Part shown: piece after piece, positions 16,127-24,713 of the stretch
Position numbering within the stretch: the stretch's first letter is position 1
Layout of the letters: each line of letters opens with the position of its first letter
NCBI RefSeq assembly: GCF_001541095.1
Contig: NZ_LMXH01000003.1
Coordinates: 355,208 to 419,207, forward strand
Direction: 5' to 3'
Length of the DNA: 64,000 nt
Source of the DNA: Paenibacillus sp. FJAT-26967
GTDB taxonomy: Bacteria; Bacillota; Bacilli; Paenibacillales; NBRC-103111
Notes under the pieces: generated by a model
The model's database searches: none
The model's input: the letters and a program-made list of their open reading frames with translations, nothing else
What the model was told of the DNA's origin: nothing
Made by a program: the position numbers and the translations under genes

Positions 16127-17104
16127 ATGAAATCAGCAGCACGTAAAGTATACGTACTCGGAATGATCGTTCTTGCCATGGTGCTGGTACTGGCGGCATG
16201 CGGCAAGAATACGGATACTTCTAATGGGGGTGCGGCAACCCCTGGAGCGGGAGAAACAGCGTCAACCGTTAAGATTAAGCATGCCATGGGCGAATCCGAT
16301 GTACCGGCCGCTCCCAAGCGCGTCGTTATTTTGACGAATGAAGGGACGGAAGCTCTTCTGGCACTAGGCATTAAGCCGGTTGGTGCGGTTAAATCATTTA
16401 CAGGCAACCCTTGGTATGATCATATTAAAGCAGATATGGAAGGCGTAACAGTCGTCGGGGACGAGCAGCAGCCCAATCTTGAGCTGATTGCCAGCCTGAA
16501 GCCGGATCTTATTATCGGGAATAAAATGCGTCAGGAAAAAGTATATGAGCAGCTTAAAGCAATCGCTCCTACGGTCTTCTCGGAGACGCTGCGCGGGGAA
16601 TGGAAGAACAACTTCAGTCTGTATGCGGATGCGCTCGGCAAAAAATCAGACGGCGAGAAAGTAATTGCCGACTTCGACAAACGTATTGAGGATTTCAAAG
16701 GTAAAGCCGGAGACAAGCTGAAGGAGAAAGTATCGGTTGTCCGCTTTATGGCAGGGAAGACACGTATTTACTTGGAAGATACCTTTACCGGAATCATTTT
16801 CAAACAGATCGGCATTGCCCGGACTCCGGTGAAAGCGAAGGATACATTCGTGGAGGAAATCACCAAGGAGCGTGTTCCTGAGGTGGATGCGGACCGTCTG
16901 TTCTACTTTACGTATGAAACCGGTAACGGGGATGGAGTCAAGCAGGAGGAAGCGATCACCCAAGATCCGCTTTGGCAGAACCTTAATGTAGTGAAGAACG
17001 GCAAGACCCAGAAGGTCAACGACGCAATTTGGAATACGGCCGGCGGCGTGAAAGCAGCTAATCTGCTGCTGGACGATCTGTATAAGTTCTACGAAGTTAA
17101 ATAA
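16127..17104 (+). CDS. Fur-regulated iron(III)-siderophore binding lipoprotein
   Basis: This 325-residue ABC-transporter substrate-binding protein has a lipoprotein signal peptide with lipobox LAAC (Cys25). The mature part has the two-lobed periplasmic-binding fold of the FecB/FhuD class: PKRVVILTNEGTEALLALGIKPVGA, ELIASLKPDLIIGNKM, and the C-terminal ITQDPLWQNLNVVKNGKTQKV. It should capture a ferric siderophore outside the cell and hand it to a FecCD-type permease. No permease or ATPase gene follows, so it must use a transporter encoded elsewhere. A perfect Fur box and a strong promoter precede it and a terminator follows. The siderophore type cannot be told. Confidence 0.93.
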   Translation: MKSAARKVYVLGMIVLAMVLVLAACGKNTDTSNGGAATPGAGETASTVKIKHAMGESDVPAAPKRVVILTNEGTEALLALGIKPVGAVKSFTGNPWYDHIKADMEGVTVVGDEQQPNLELIASLKPDLIIGNKMRQEKVYEQLKAIAPTVFSETLRGEWKNNFSLYADALGKKSDGEKVIADFDKRIEDFKGKAGDKLKEKVSVVRFMAGKTRIYLEDTFTGIIFKQIGIARTPVKAKDTFVEEITKERVPEVDADRLFYFTYETGNGDGVKQEEAITQDPLWQNLNVVKNGKTQKVNDAIWNTAGGVKAANLLLDDLYKFYEVK

Positions 17105-17115
17105 GCCGGAGAATC

Positions 17116-17164
17116 AACAACTCCGCTTTCCTGGCAGCAGCCGGGGAAGCGGAGTTGTTTTGCC
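17116..17164 (+). terminator. Rho-independent terminator
   Basis: AACAACTCCGCTT and AAGCGGAGTTGTT form a perfect 13-bp stem with a T-rich 3' side after the iron-binding lipoprotein gene. Confidence 0.88.
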
Positions 17165-17303
17165 TCGTTTATCTGCGGCATATGCCGGGATGAAGCTGGC
17201 AGCGGACAGGCTGGCGGGACAGTCTAGCTTAAACCTGCGATAACAGTTAAAAAGAATGATTACAACCAAAAAAATAAATAGTAGACAGTTATATTTTGAT
17301 TTT

Positions 17304-17332
17304 TTGAAATATAGTTAGAATTATGGTAATAT
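17304..17332 (+). promoter_or_regulatory. sigma-A promoter of the secreted-protein gene
   Basis: TTGAAA and TAATAT separated by 17 bases in an AT-rich tract, 37 bases before the ATG at 17369. Confidence 0.7.
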
Positions 17333-17368
17333 ATTCATGTAATTAAATCCCTTATAAGGAGGTTTATT

Positions 17369-17761
17369 ATGAAAAAGAAAATTGTATCACTCGCCCTGAC
17401 CGGTATTATGTCTCTTACGATGGCTGCTTCCGCCTTTGCTTATCCGGAGAGCAACAACCGGTTCGTAACGGAATCCGGCCAGCGGACCGGGTCCATAAAC
17501 GGTGATCACCAGTATGGGCGGATGACTTTGAAGTTGGATACGATTGTGTGGTACGACAATTACGCTTATGCAAGTCTATATGAGGTCTGCCCGGGCAAGT
17601 CGAGGAATAATTTGGGGACGGTAAATGTAGGTATGTATAACCGCGAGGCTTCGAATAATTTCTATATGAGCGGAGCTTGTACGTATTATGCGGAGTATAC
17701 GAAGGTCAGTCCGGAGGGCGCGGCCGTCTTTTCAAATCTGAGGATTCAGAACTTTCCTTAA
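17369..17761 (+). CDS. small secreted protein of unknown function
   Basis: This 130-residue protein has a clear Sec signal peptide (MKKKIVSLALTGIMSLTMA, predicted cleavage after AFA at about residue 24). The mature 106 residues are rich in Tyr, Asn and Gly with alternating hydrophobic positions (GRMTLKLDTIVWYDNYAYASLYEV) and two Cys residues (VCPG and GACTY) that could form a disulfide. It is probably an extracellular beta-sandwich. I do not recognise the family. AAGGAGGTT precedes the ATG and a strong promoter lies upstream. It is a single-gene unit bordered on the right by a MITE-like element. Confidence 0.8.
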   Translation: MKKKIVSLALTGIMSLTMAASAFAYPESNNRFVTESGQRTGSINGDHQYGRMTLKLDTIVWYDNYAYASLYEVCPGKSRNNLGTVNVGMYNREASNNFYMSGACTYYAEYTKVSPEGAAVFSNLRIQNFP

Positions 17762-17899
17762 AAAAGCGAAGCAAGGTCTGATAAGAAAGCAGAACAGTAA
17801 GATAGTTTGATTCTAAACGGCCCCTAAAGACTTACACTTCCGGAAAATGCGGTTGTGTCCAGGGGGATATGTTTGACAGCGGCGCTGATATGACTAAAT

Positions 17900-18055
17900 G
17901 AGCTGTCTCAAAAGGGTGAAACTGGTGAGGCAATCCTATAATATGTGCAAAAGAACCTTCAAAACCACTATAAAGTGGATCTGAAGGTTCTTTTTTAACC
18001 GAATATCACGTGAAAAGTGGGACTGATTTTCTTGAAATGACTCTTGGGACAGCCC
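17900..18055. mobile_element. MITE-like element (156 bp) with 15-bp terminal inverted repeats
   Basis: The left end GAGCTGTCTCAAAAG and the complement of the right end GGGCTGTCCCAAGAG match at 12 of 15 positions. This pattern is familiar from the ends of IS1182-type insertion sequences. The interior has no coding capacity and carries a perfect 13-bp hairpin (17949-17961 with 17982-17994) with a nested CCACT/AGTGG stem and T-run, which would terminate transcription. No target duplication is evident, so an old insertion or a solo remnant is equally possible. Confidence 0.6.
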
Positions 18056-18153
18056 CTTTGTCGTCAGTCTGCTAAATTCTATTTGTGCTCTCGTTAAGGC
18101 AGTCACTATTACCCTCGCGGTAGAGCGCTGAGCTTTGCGGTCCACATGCCGAT

Positions 18154-19086
18154 TTAGCCGGCCTGCTCCTCTGTCCACGCCTGCACGTGGTTGCTGCTCA
18201 AGTAATCCGCCGCTTTGGCGTTGCTTTCCACTTGAGCGGTGTTCTTGCAGCCTGGAATGACGGCGGTAACCGCGTCATGCTTCAGGCACCAGGCGAGCGC
18301 CCATGTCGCCATGTCCATGCCTTCGGGCACCTCATGCGCCTGAATGCGCTGCACTTCCTCCAGCTTGCGCAGCGTAGCCTCGGGATCGTGGCGGTGCCGC
18401 GTATCCGTCTGGGCGAAAGTTGCGCCCGGCTTGTACTTGCCGCTGAGGTAACCGCTTGCCAGCGGGACGCGGGCCAGTACGCCGAGATTCTGCTCCAGGC
18501 AGGAATCGAATACGCCCTGCTCCGGCGCGCGGTCCAGGCGGTTGTAGACGACTTGAATGACTTCAGAGCCGACACTGCTTGAAGCGGCTACCTGGTGGAG
18601 ATTGTCATTCTTAGCGATGGATGTGCCGATGTGACGGATCTTGCCCGCTTGCTTCTGCTTATCCAGCGCCGTCCACAATGCATCGCTGTCAAAGGCGGAG
18701 TCCGGGCCTGAATGAAATTGATAGAGGTCGACATAATCCACACGAAGCGCTTTGAGTGAAGCGTCCAGCTGGGTCAGCACGTCTTCAGCGGAGTACCGGT
18801 CATCGCGCTTGAAACGATCATGGAAATGATGGCCGAATTTCGTAGCCACTACCCAACTCTCGCGGTCGCGGCGGCTCAAATAGTCGCCGATGAAAGATTC
18901 GGACAAATGATCGCCATAGCACTCTGCCGTGTCGATCAGATTAATTCCGAGCTCCCGCGCCTTGTCGAGAATAGCATCCACTTCGGGCTGGGTAAAATCC
19001 ACGCCCCATTCACCGCCGAACTGCCAGGTGCCTACACCGATCACGGATACTTTTAATCCGGTTGAACCAAGTTTGCGGTATTTCAT
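18154..19086 (-). CDS. aldo/keto reductase
   Basis: This 310-residue NAD(P)H-dependent oxidoreductase has a TIM-barrel AKR fold. The start MKYRKLGSTGLKVSVIGVGTWQFGG is typical. The catalytic tetrad is visible: Asp and Tyr in NLIDTAECYG, Lys in VVATKFG and His in LYQFHSGPD. The cofactor-binding end contains AVIPGCKNTAQVESNAKA. The substrate is not predictable. Members of this subgroup reduce aldehydes or sugars. AGGAGG lies a few bases before the ATG. The gene is divergent from the TetR/ykkCD unit across a 150-base gap. Confidence 0.93.
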   Translation of the reverse strand: MKYRKLGSTGLKVSVIGVGTWQFGGEWGVDFTQPEVDAILDKARELGINLIDTAECYGDHLSESFIGDYLSRRDRESWVVATKFGHHFHDRFKRDDRYSAEDVLTQLDASLKALRVDYVDLYQFHSGPDSAFDSDALWTALDKQKQAGKIRHIGTSIAKNDNLHQVAASSSVGSEVIQVVYNRLDRAPEQGVFDSCLEQNLGVLARVPLASGYLSGKYKPGATFAQTDTRHRHDPEATLRKLEEVQRIQAHEVPEGMDMATWALAWCLKHDAVTAVIPGCKNTAQVESNAKAADYLSSNHVQAWTEEQAG

Positions 19087-19198
19087 CGTTTAGCCTCCTA
19101 CGTTTCTGGTTAACCGCCAAACGACTCTGCTGCAGGCGGTATATTCTCTTCCATTTAACGCAAAAATGAAGGCAAAGTCAAAAATTCGGAGAAGGCTC

Positions 19199-19227
19199 TT
19201 GATATCACAGGCCGAGTGTGAGATACT
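19199..19227 (+). promoter_or_regulatory. promoter of the tetR-ykkCD operon
   Basis: TTGATA and GATACT separated by 17 bases. The -10 box ends three bases before the TetR-type operator. Confidence 0.55.
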
Positions 19228-19229
19228 AA

Positions 19230-19249
19230 CCTAACTAATGTTAGTTAGG
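19230..19249. promoter_or_regulatory. TetR-type operator
   Basis: CCTAACTA-ATGT-TAGTTAGG is a perfect 8-bp inverted repeat with a 4-base spacer. It begins just after the -10 box and overlaps the AGGAGA ribosome binding site, an ideal place for autorepression by the TetR-family product encoded next. Confidence 0.8.
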
Positions 19250-19261
19250 AGAATCTTACTC

Positions 19262-19837
19262 ATGAATACCTCTGAGCGTATCAAAACCGCAGCTCTGGAT
19301 CTTTTTGCCGCACAAGGTTATGAGGGGACATCGATGGCGCAAATCGCAGAAGAAGTCGGCATTAAGACCCCTTCTATTTATGCGCACTTCAAAGGAAAAG
19401 AAGAGCTTTTTCTCAGCGTATTGCAGGACGCCTCCAAAGAGGAGCTGGCTTTTGCGACGGCGCACTTGGACGCAGACCCGGATCAGCCTCTTCACGGCAA
19501 ACTCTATAATCTGCTGCTGTATTTTCGTGACAAATATGAGCACGATAACGGGGCGAAGTTCTGGATCCGGATGATGTATTTTCCACCGACGGCTCTTTAT
19601 AAGGAAAGCATGGAACTGGCCTATGTCTATCTGGGCAGGCTCGAAGAGCTCCTTACAGCGGTTTTTGAAAACAACCGGATCTCTATAGCTGTGGACGCCA
19701 GTACAGCCGCTGCAGCCTACCTTTGTCTGATGGATGGTATGATCGTTGAGCTTCTGTACGGGACGCCGGCAAGCTTCGAGAGAAGGCTGGAAGCGTCATG
19801 GGAAGTATTTAAGAGAGGAATTTCTCCTTCATCATAA
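19262..19837 (+). CDS. TetR/AcrR-family regulator of the SMR pair
   Basis: This 191-residue regulator carries an N-terminal TetR helix-turn-helix (ALDLFAAQGYEGTSMAQIAEEVGIKTPSIYAHFKGKEELF) and an all-helical ligand-binding C-terminal domain. The frame is open back to 19238, but that ATG sits inside the operator. ATG 19262, with AGGAGA ten bases upstream, is the real start. It lies immediately ahead of the two SMR genes. With the palindrome at 19230-19249 it should repress the operon until a cationic inducer binds. Confidence 0.92.
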   Translation: MNTSERIKTAALDLFAAQGYEGTSMAQIAEEVGIKTPSIYAHFKGKEELFLSVLQDASKEELAFATAHLDADPDQPLHGKLYNLLLYFRDKYEHDNGAKFWIRMMYFPPTALYKESMELAYVYLGRLEELLTAVFENNRISIAVDASTAAAAYLCLMDGMIVELLYGTPASFERRLEASWEVFKRGISPSS

Positions 19838-19864
19838 ATGACAGAAAGTCTGGAGGCAGAGGCA

Positions 19865-20218
19865 GTGAACAAACATTGGATTTACGTATTGGCCGCAGGA
19901 TTTCTTGAAATCGGCTGGGTATCGGGGTTGAAACACGCGGACAGCGCCCTTACGTGGGGGATGACCGCGCTTGCCATCATTATCAGTTTCTGGGTGCTGC
20001 TAGAGGCGACGAGAAGACTGCCTGTCGGAACGGTGTATGCGGTTTTTACCGGGATCGGCACGGCAGGTACGGTTATTGCGGAAACTGTTTTTTTTCAGGA
20101 ACCGTTCAGCTGGTTGAAAGTGCTCTTTATTCTTATTCTTCTTGGCGGCGTGGTCGGACTTAAACTAACGACAAAGGAACCGGATAATCCGGGACCGGCG
20201 GAAGGAGCGAATCGATAA
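19865..20218 (+). CDS. ykkC: SMR transporter subunit YkkC
   Basis: This small multidrug resistance protein has about 117 residues and four membrane helices. It has the membrane-embedded Glu in [18 protein letters not shown], and [19 protein letters not shown], very close in pattern to B. subtilis YkkC. YkkC and YkkD work as a heterodimer in the SMR family, whose Gdx members export guanidinium. I choose GTG 19865 (GGAGG eight bases upstream, N-terminus at normal length) rather than ATG 19838, which abuts the tetR stop. Its stop overlaps the ykkD ATG by one base (TAATG). A short hydrophilic tail of about 14 residues is extra. Confidence 0.9.
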   Translation: MNKHWIYVLAAGFLEIGWVSGLKHADSALTWGMTALAIIISFWVLLEATRRLPVGTVYAVFTGIGTAGTVIAETVFFQEPFSWLKVLFILILLGGVVGLKLTTKEPDNPGPAEGANR

Positions 20219-20532
20219 TGGCCTGGGTTTCACTGATTCTAGCAGGTTGTACAGAAGTGCTCGGCGTATATTCGATGAATAAAATTAGTCAAAAGCGTAC
20301 CTTAACCTGGTTCTTGATGCTTATTATCGGTTTCGGTTTGAGTTTCTCGCTTCTGTCTATCGCGATGGAGACGATTCCGATGGGAACCGCCTACGCCGTA
20401 TGGACCGGAATCGGTACGAGCGGAGGGACACTCCTGGGCATGTTCGTGTTCGGGGAATCCAAAGACTGGCGGCGGATCGTGTTTATCGCGATGATTATCT
20501 CAGCGGCCGTAGGGCTTAAGCTTTTGACTTAG
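20218..20532 (+). CDS. ykkD: SMR transporter subunit YkkD
   Basis: This 104-residue partner of YkkC has four helices, with Glu in LAGCTEVLGVYSMNKIS and the signature ETIPMGTAYAVWTGIGTSGGTLLGM. It matches the YkkD half of the heterodimeric SMR pair. Its start codon is coupled to the ykkC stop, keeping subunit synthesis balanced. In many bacteria such genes follow a guanidine-I (ykkC) riboswitch. None is visible here, and the TetR protein and its operator appear to take over regulation. Confidence 0.92.
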   Translation: MAWVSLILAGCTEVLGVYSMNKISQKRTLTWFLMLIIGFGLSFSLLSIAMETIPMGTAYAVWTGIGTSGGTLLGMFVFGESKDWRRIVFIAMIISAAVGLKLLT

Positions 20533-20610
20533 ATTATCTTCTGCTGAGCAAGAACTAAGAATCCACCTTGGCCGCAAGCTCTCCCGCTGCGCACAGATAC
20601 GCAAATAGGC

Positions 20611-20639
20611 TTGCAACGCCGGGGTGTTTTTCATATAAT
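20611..20639 (+). promoter_or_regulatory. sigma-A promoter of the pheST T-box leader
   Basis: TTGCAA and TATAAT with a 17-base spacer. Transcription should start near 20646. Confidence 0.85.
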
Positions 20640-20645
20640 AGAGGG

Positions 20646-20968
20646 CATAACTAAAGCAAGAAGCTTCACGAACCGCATATCAAATGCGCTGAAGGAGAAG
20701 AGTACGCAGTACTTCCGGACAGGGAGGCGACACCGGAGATTGAGAGTGTCCCCATGGAACCAGGCTGCCGAAGTTCGCTCCCGAGCAGTCTCTTGAACAC
20801 GGGCACAGGGCCCGGACCAGTAGAGAGCACCGGCTACGAACCGTTATTCGAATGAAGTGAGACCGTACACGAACTGAAGCGACAACCCGTCGCCGTGCAC
20901 GTGCAGGTCTAACAAGGGTGGTACCACGGCTTTCTCGTCCCTTACCGGGCGGGAAGGCTTTTTTTGTT
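20646..20968 (+). ncRNA. T-box leader (tRNA-Phe) controlling pheST
   Basis: The diagnostic T-box AAGGGTGGTACCACGG is at 20914-20929. Its TGGT bulge pairs with the ACCA end of uncharged tRNA-Phe. The terminator follows (CGTCCC...GGGCGGGAAGG and T7, about 20936-20968). Upstream, a GGACA/TGTCC stem (about 20718-20755) belongs to Stem I. A TTC triplet at 20774-20776 is a plausible Phe specifier, though its place in the specifier loop was judged only by eye. Uncharged tRNA-Phe should favour readthrough into pheS. Confidence 0.93.
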
Positions 20969-21015
20969 GGGCGGAAAACCCGTTAGCATGGACAGATTCA
21001 AAGGAGGGATTACCG

Positions 21016-22050
21016 ATGAGAGAACGATTGGAAGCGTTGAAGGAAACAGCTTTGCAGGAGTTAGCCGCTGTCGGCAGCCAGCAGGAGCTAAATGAGCTTA
21101 GAATTAAGTATTTGGGCAAAAAAGGACCGCTTACCGAGATTTTGCGCGGTATGGGTGCATTAAGCGCGGAAGAGCGCCCGGTGATCGGTCAGGTGGCCAA
21201 TGATGTGCGCGGGGCTATTGAAGAGGTTATTGCCCGCAAACAGGAAGAGTACGACCGTTTGGAGACGGAGAAGCGCCTGAGCGCCGAAACCATCGATGTA
21301 ACGCTGCCGGGTCGTCCGTCCGAGCAGGGTGCCGTACATCCGCTGAACAAGATTACTCAGGAAATCGAAGATATTTTTATCGGGATGGGTTTCACGATTG
21401 CAGAAGGTCCGGAAGTGGAGCGTGATTATTATAATTTCGAAGCTCTGAATCTGCCCAAAGATCATCCGGCCCGCGACATGCAGGATTCTTTCTATATTAC
21501 CGATGAAATTCTGCTGAGAACCCAGACCTCCCCTGTGCAGGTACGGACGATGGAAGCGCGTAAAGGCGCCGTGCCGATTCGTATCATTTCTCCGGGCAGA
21601 GTATACCGCCGCGATGACGATGACGCTACTCACTCTCATCAATTTACACAGATTGAAGGACTTGTGATCGATAAAGGTATCCGCATGACGGATCTGAAAG
21701 GGACCCTCCTGCAATTCATGCGCGAGATGTATGGCCCGGATACACAGATTCGGATGCGCCCGAGCTTCTTCCCGTTCACGGAACCGAGCGCTGAGGTCGA
21801 TGTCAGCTGTATGATGTGCAGCGGCAAGGGCTGCCGGACCTGCAAACAAACAGGCTGGATCGAAATCTTGGGATCCGGTATGGTACATCCGCGCGTACTT
21901 GAAATGTCGGGTTACGATCCGAATGAATACAGTGGATTCGCTTTCGGTATGGGTGTCGAACGTGTTGCGATGCTGAAATACGGGGTGGAAGATATCCGCC
22001 ATTTTTATACAAACGACCTGCGTTTCCTGAAGCAGTTTATTCATCTATAG
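21016..22050 (+). CDS. pheS: phenylalanine--tRNA ligase alpha subunit
   Basis: PheS is the catalytic alpha subunit of the (alpha-beta)2 synthetase that charges tRNA-Phe in the cytoplasm. The 344-residue protein has the N-terminal coiled coil ([21 protein letters not shown]...) that contacts tRNA. The class II catalytic core shows [66 protein letters not shown] and the motif 3 segment [22 protein letters not shown]. Length and start are typical, with AAAGGAGGGATTACCG before the ATG. The gene is under T-box control and forms an operon with pheT. Confidence 0.98.
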   Translation: MRERLEALKETALQELAAVGSQQELNELRIKYLGKKGPLTEILRGMGALSAEERPVIGQVANDVRGAIEEVIARKQEEYDRLETEKRLSAETIDVTLPGRPSEQGAVHPLNKITQEIEDIFIGMGFTIAEGPEVERDYYNFEALNLPKDHPARDMQDSFYITDEILLRTQTSPVQVRTMEARKGAVPIRIISPGRVYRRDDDDATHSHQFTQIEGLVIDKGIRMTDLKGTLLQFMREMYGPDTQIRMRPSFFPFTEPSAEVDVSCMMCSGKGCRTCKQTGWIEILGSGMVHPRVLEMSGYDPNEYSGFAFGMGVERVAMLKYGVEDIRHFYTNDLRFLKQFIHL

Positions 22051-22075
22051 AATCGGAAGAGGAGGGAATAAGACG

Positions 22076-24532
22076 ATGAAAGTTTCTTATAAATGGCTGT
22101 CGGAATACGTGGATCTGCAAGGATTCACAGCGGAAGAGCTTGCTGAAAAATTGACGAGAAGCGGCATTGAGGTCGATATTGTCGAAGCGCTCAATAAAGG
22201 TGTGTCGGGTGTTGTTGTCGGTTATGTCAAAGCAAAGACGAAGCATCCCGATGCGGATAAGCTGAATGTATGTACCGTAGATGTCGGAAGCGGGGAAGAC
22301 CTGCAGATCGTCTGCGGAGCGAAGAATGTGGATGCCGGTCAAAAAGTGCCGGTTGCCGTAATCGGCGCGGTCCTTCCGGGAGATTTCAAAATCAAACGCG
22401 CCAAGCTGCGCGGTGTGGAGTCCCAGGGGATGATCTGTTCGGCCAAGGAACTCGGCATGAACGATAAGCTGCTGCCCAAAGAAATCCAGGAGGGGATTCT
22501 GGTTCTGCCGGCATCCACCGAAGTCGGTCTATCCATTCTGGATGTGCTGACGCTCGATGACCAAGTGCTAGAAATGGAATTGACTCCGAACCGTTCGGAC
22601 TGTCTGAGCATGATCGGAACCGCCTATGAAATCGGTGCAATTCTGGGCCGTCCTGTCCAATTGCCGGAAGATAAGCGGCATCCGAATGTTGAGATGAGCA
22701 CAACCAAAGCGGAAGACCGCATCAGCGTCAAGATTGATGCCCGGGAAGAGTGCACGCAGTATGCCGCTCGTCTCATTGAAGGTGTAACCGTAGGCACTTC
22801 ACCGCTGTGGATGCAGAGCCGCCTGATGGCAGCCGGTGTGCGTCCGATCAATAATATCGTCGACGTGACCAACTATGTCATGCTTGAATACGGACAGCCG
22901 CTGCATGCGTTCGATGCCGATCAGGTCGATTCCGGCCGTATCGTTGTAAGGCTCGCTCATGAAGGGGAGAAGATGGTCACCCTTGATGACGTAGAGCGTA
23001 CGCTGGAGCCGCACATGCTGCTTGTAACGGACGGTATCAAGCCGATTGCGATTGCAGGCGTTATGGGCGGAGCCAACTCGGAGGTTACCGAAGGCACGAC
23101 GAATATTTTGCTTGAATCGGCACGTTTTGCAGGTCCTTCTGTCCGTAAAACATCCCGTCAGCTTGGACTTCGTTCCGAAGCGAGTCTTCGTTTCGAGAAA
23201 GAAGTGAATCCGGAAGCCGTCATCTCGGCTCTGGACCGCGCAGCCGCGCTTCTCATCCTGTGCTGCGGCGGAAAAGTAGCACAAGGAATTGTCCAGGAGA
23301 TCGGTGCTGCTTATACGCATGCTAAGATCGCCCTTAAGCTGGACCGGGTTAATCATTACCTCGGCACTGATCTCTCCATCCAGCAGGTCAAAGAAATTCT
23401 GGACCGTCTGGGACTGGAATATGGTCTGCTTGACGGCGGTTCCCTGATTGTTCAAATTCCGGGTCGCCGCGGGGATATTACCCGGGATGTGGATCTTATT
23501 GAAGAAATCGCCCGTCTTTACGGTTATGATAATATCCCGACCACCCTGATGACAGGAGTAACGACTCCGGGCTCCCTGACACGCGAACAGGCGCTTCGCC
23601 GTACGATCACACGTCTTCTAACCGGCAGCGGACTTCATGAGGTGATCACCTATACTTTATCGCATCGCGAAAGTACGGCAGATTATCCGGGATTGTATCC
23701 GGAATACACGCCGATCCCGCTGGCTATGCCAATGAGTGAAGACCGTAGTGTGCTGCGTACCACGATTGTACCGCAGCTGCTTGAGACGGTTACTTACAAC
23801 CGCAACCGCAAGAATGACGATGTGGCTATTTTTGAAACCGGCACAGTCTTCCTGTCGGAAGAAGCCGAAGCCGGGTTAACTAAACAGCCGCAGGAGAAAC
23901 GCGTTCTGGGGATCGCGATGACTGGCAGCCGTACAGGCAGTCACTGGCAGCAAAAGCAGAAAAAAGTTGATTTTTATGATATCAAAGGAGTTTTTGAACG
24001 GATAACTTCTTATCTGGGGCTTCATGTGGAATATCGCTCGGCCCAAAAAGAAGGCTATCACCCTGGCCGGACCGCCGAGCTGATTCTGGTAACTTCTTCC
24101 GGAGAGCGTCAGCCGATCGGATATATGGGACAGCTTCACCCTGCTCTGCAGAAAAAGCGCGATCTGGAAGACACGTATGTACTGGAAGCAGAGCTGGGTC
24201 CGATTCTTCAACATGCGGATTATGAAGCGGACTACAAACTGCTGCCTCGTTACCCGTCTGCAAGCCGGGATATGGCGCTGGTTGTAGACGCTGCGGTGCC
24301 GGTCGGTGAATTGGAGAAACTGGCCGCAGACACCGCAGGAGAGCTTCTGGAGTCTATCCGTGTGTTCGATGTATACACAGGAGAACGTCTGGGCGAAGGG
24401 AAGAAAAGTATCGCGTTTGCACTTGTATACCGGCATCCGGATCGCACTTTGCAGGATGAAGAAGTCGCTCAACTGCACGAGGGCGTTGTAAAAGCACTGG
24501 AGACCGCTTTCGGAGCGGAACTGCGCAAGTGA
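22076..24532 (+). CDS. pheT: phenylalanine--tRNA ligase beta subunit
   Basis: PheT (818 residues) is the editing and tRNA-binding subunit. In order it contains an N-terminal region (MKVSYKWLSEYVDL), a tRNA-binding OB domain (about 40-150, DADKLNVCTVDVG, VPVAVIGAVLPG), the B3/B4 editing domain (about 210-390, including QPLHAFDADQV), B5 (about 405-475, GRRGDITRDVDLIEEIARLYGYD), a pseudo-catalytic core, and the C-terminal ferredoxin-fold anticodon-binding domain (YPSASRDMALVVD at about 725 onward). It starts 25 bases after pheS behind AAGAGGAGGG. The terminator at 24568 ends the transcript. Confidence 0.98.
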   Translation: MKVSYKWLSEYVDLQGFTAEELAEKLTRSGIEVDIVEALNKGVSGVVVGYVKAKTKHPDADKLNVCTVDVGSGEDLQIVCGAKNVDAGQKVPVAVIGAVLPGDFKIKRAKLRGVESQGMICSAKELGMNDKLLPKEIQEGILVLPASTEVGLSILDVLTLDDQVLEMELTPNRSDCLSMIGTAYEIGAILGRPVQLPEDKRHPNVEMSTTKAEDRISVKIDAREECTQYAARLIEGVTVGTSPLWMQSRLMAAGVRPINNIVDVTNYVMLEYGQPLHAFDADQVDSGRIVVRLAHEGEKMVTLDDVERTLEPHMLLVTDGIKPIAIAGVMGGANSEVTEGTTNILLESARFAGPSVRKTSRQLGLRSEASLRFEKEVNPEAVISALDRAAALLILCCGGKVAQGIVQEIGAAYTHAKIALKLDRVNHYLGTDLSIQQVKEILDRLGLEYGLLDGGSLIVQIPGRRGDITRDVDLIEEIARLYGYDNIPTTLMTGVTTPGSLTREQALRRTITRLLTGSGLHEVITYTLSHRESTADYPGLYPEYTPIPLAMPMSEDRSVLRTTIVPQLLETVTYNRNRKNDDVAIFETGTVFLSEEAEAGLTKQPQEKRVLGIAMTGSRTGSHWQQKQKKVDFYDIKGVFERITSYLGLHVEYRSAQKEGYHPGRTAELILVTSSGERQPIGYMGQLHPALQKKRDLEDTYVLEAELGPILQHADYEADYKLLPRYPSASRDMALVVDAAVPVGELEKLAADTAGELLESIRVFDVYTGERLGEGKKSIAFALVYRHPDRTLQDEEVAQLHEGVVKALETAFGAELRK

Positions 24533-24567
24533 TCTTTCGCTGAAAAATCAGGGCATGCAGAAGGAAA

Positions 24568-24622
24568 TAGGGCGGGTCACATCGAATTCTTACTCGATGG
24601 ACCGGCCCTTCATTTTTATGTT
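24568..24622 (+). terminator. Rho-independent terminator after pheT
   Basis: A GGGCGGGTC-CATCGA arm pairs with TCGATG-GACCGGCCC around an 8-base loop and is followed by TTCATTTTTAT. Confidence 0.7.
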
Positions 24623-24713
24623 AACGTGTATAGGCAGGGTTAAATTTGTCTGAACCGCTGCTGGCGTTACATGCGGCCGATTCGAATGCTGCACAACCGA
24701 AGGAGGATTTATC

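Noticed and set aside
15909..16130. 73-residue frame upstream of the iron-binding lipoprotein
   Set aside because: It runs through the promoter and Fur box and ends within the start of the real gene. No ribosome binding site supports it.
20611..20796. 61-residue frame in the pheST leader
   Set aside because: It lies in the promoter and Stem I of the T-box, with no ribosome binding site.
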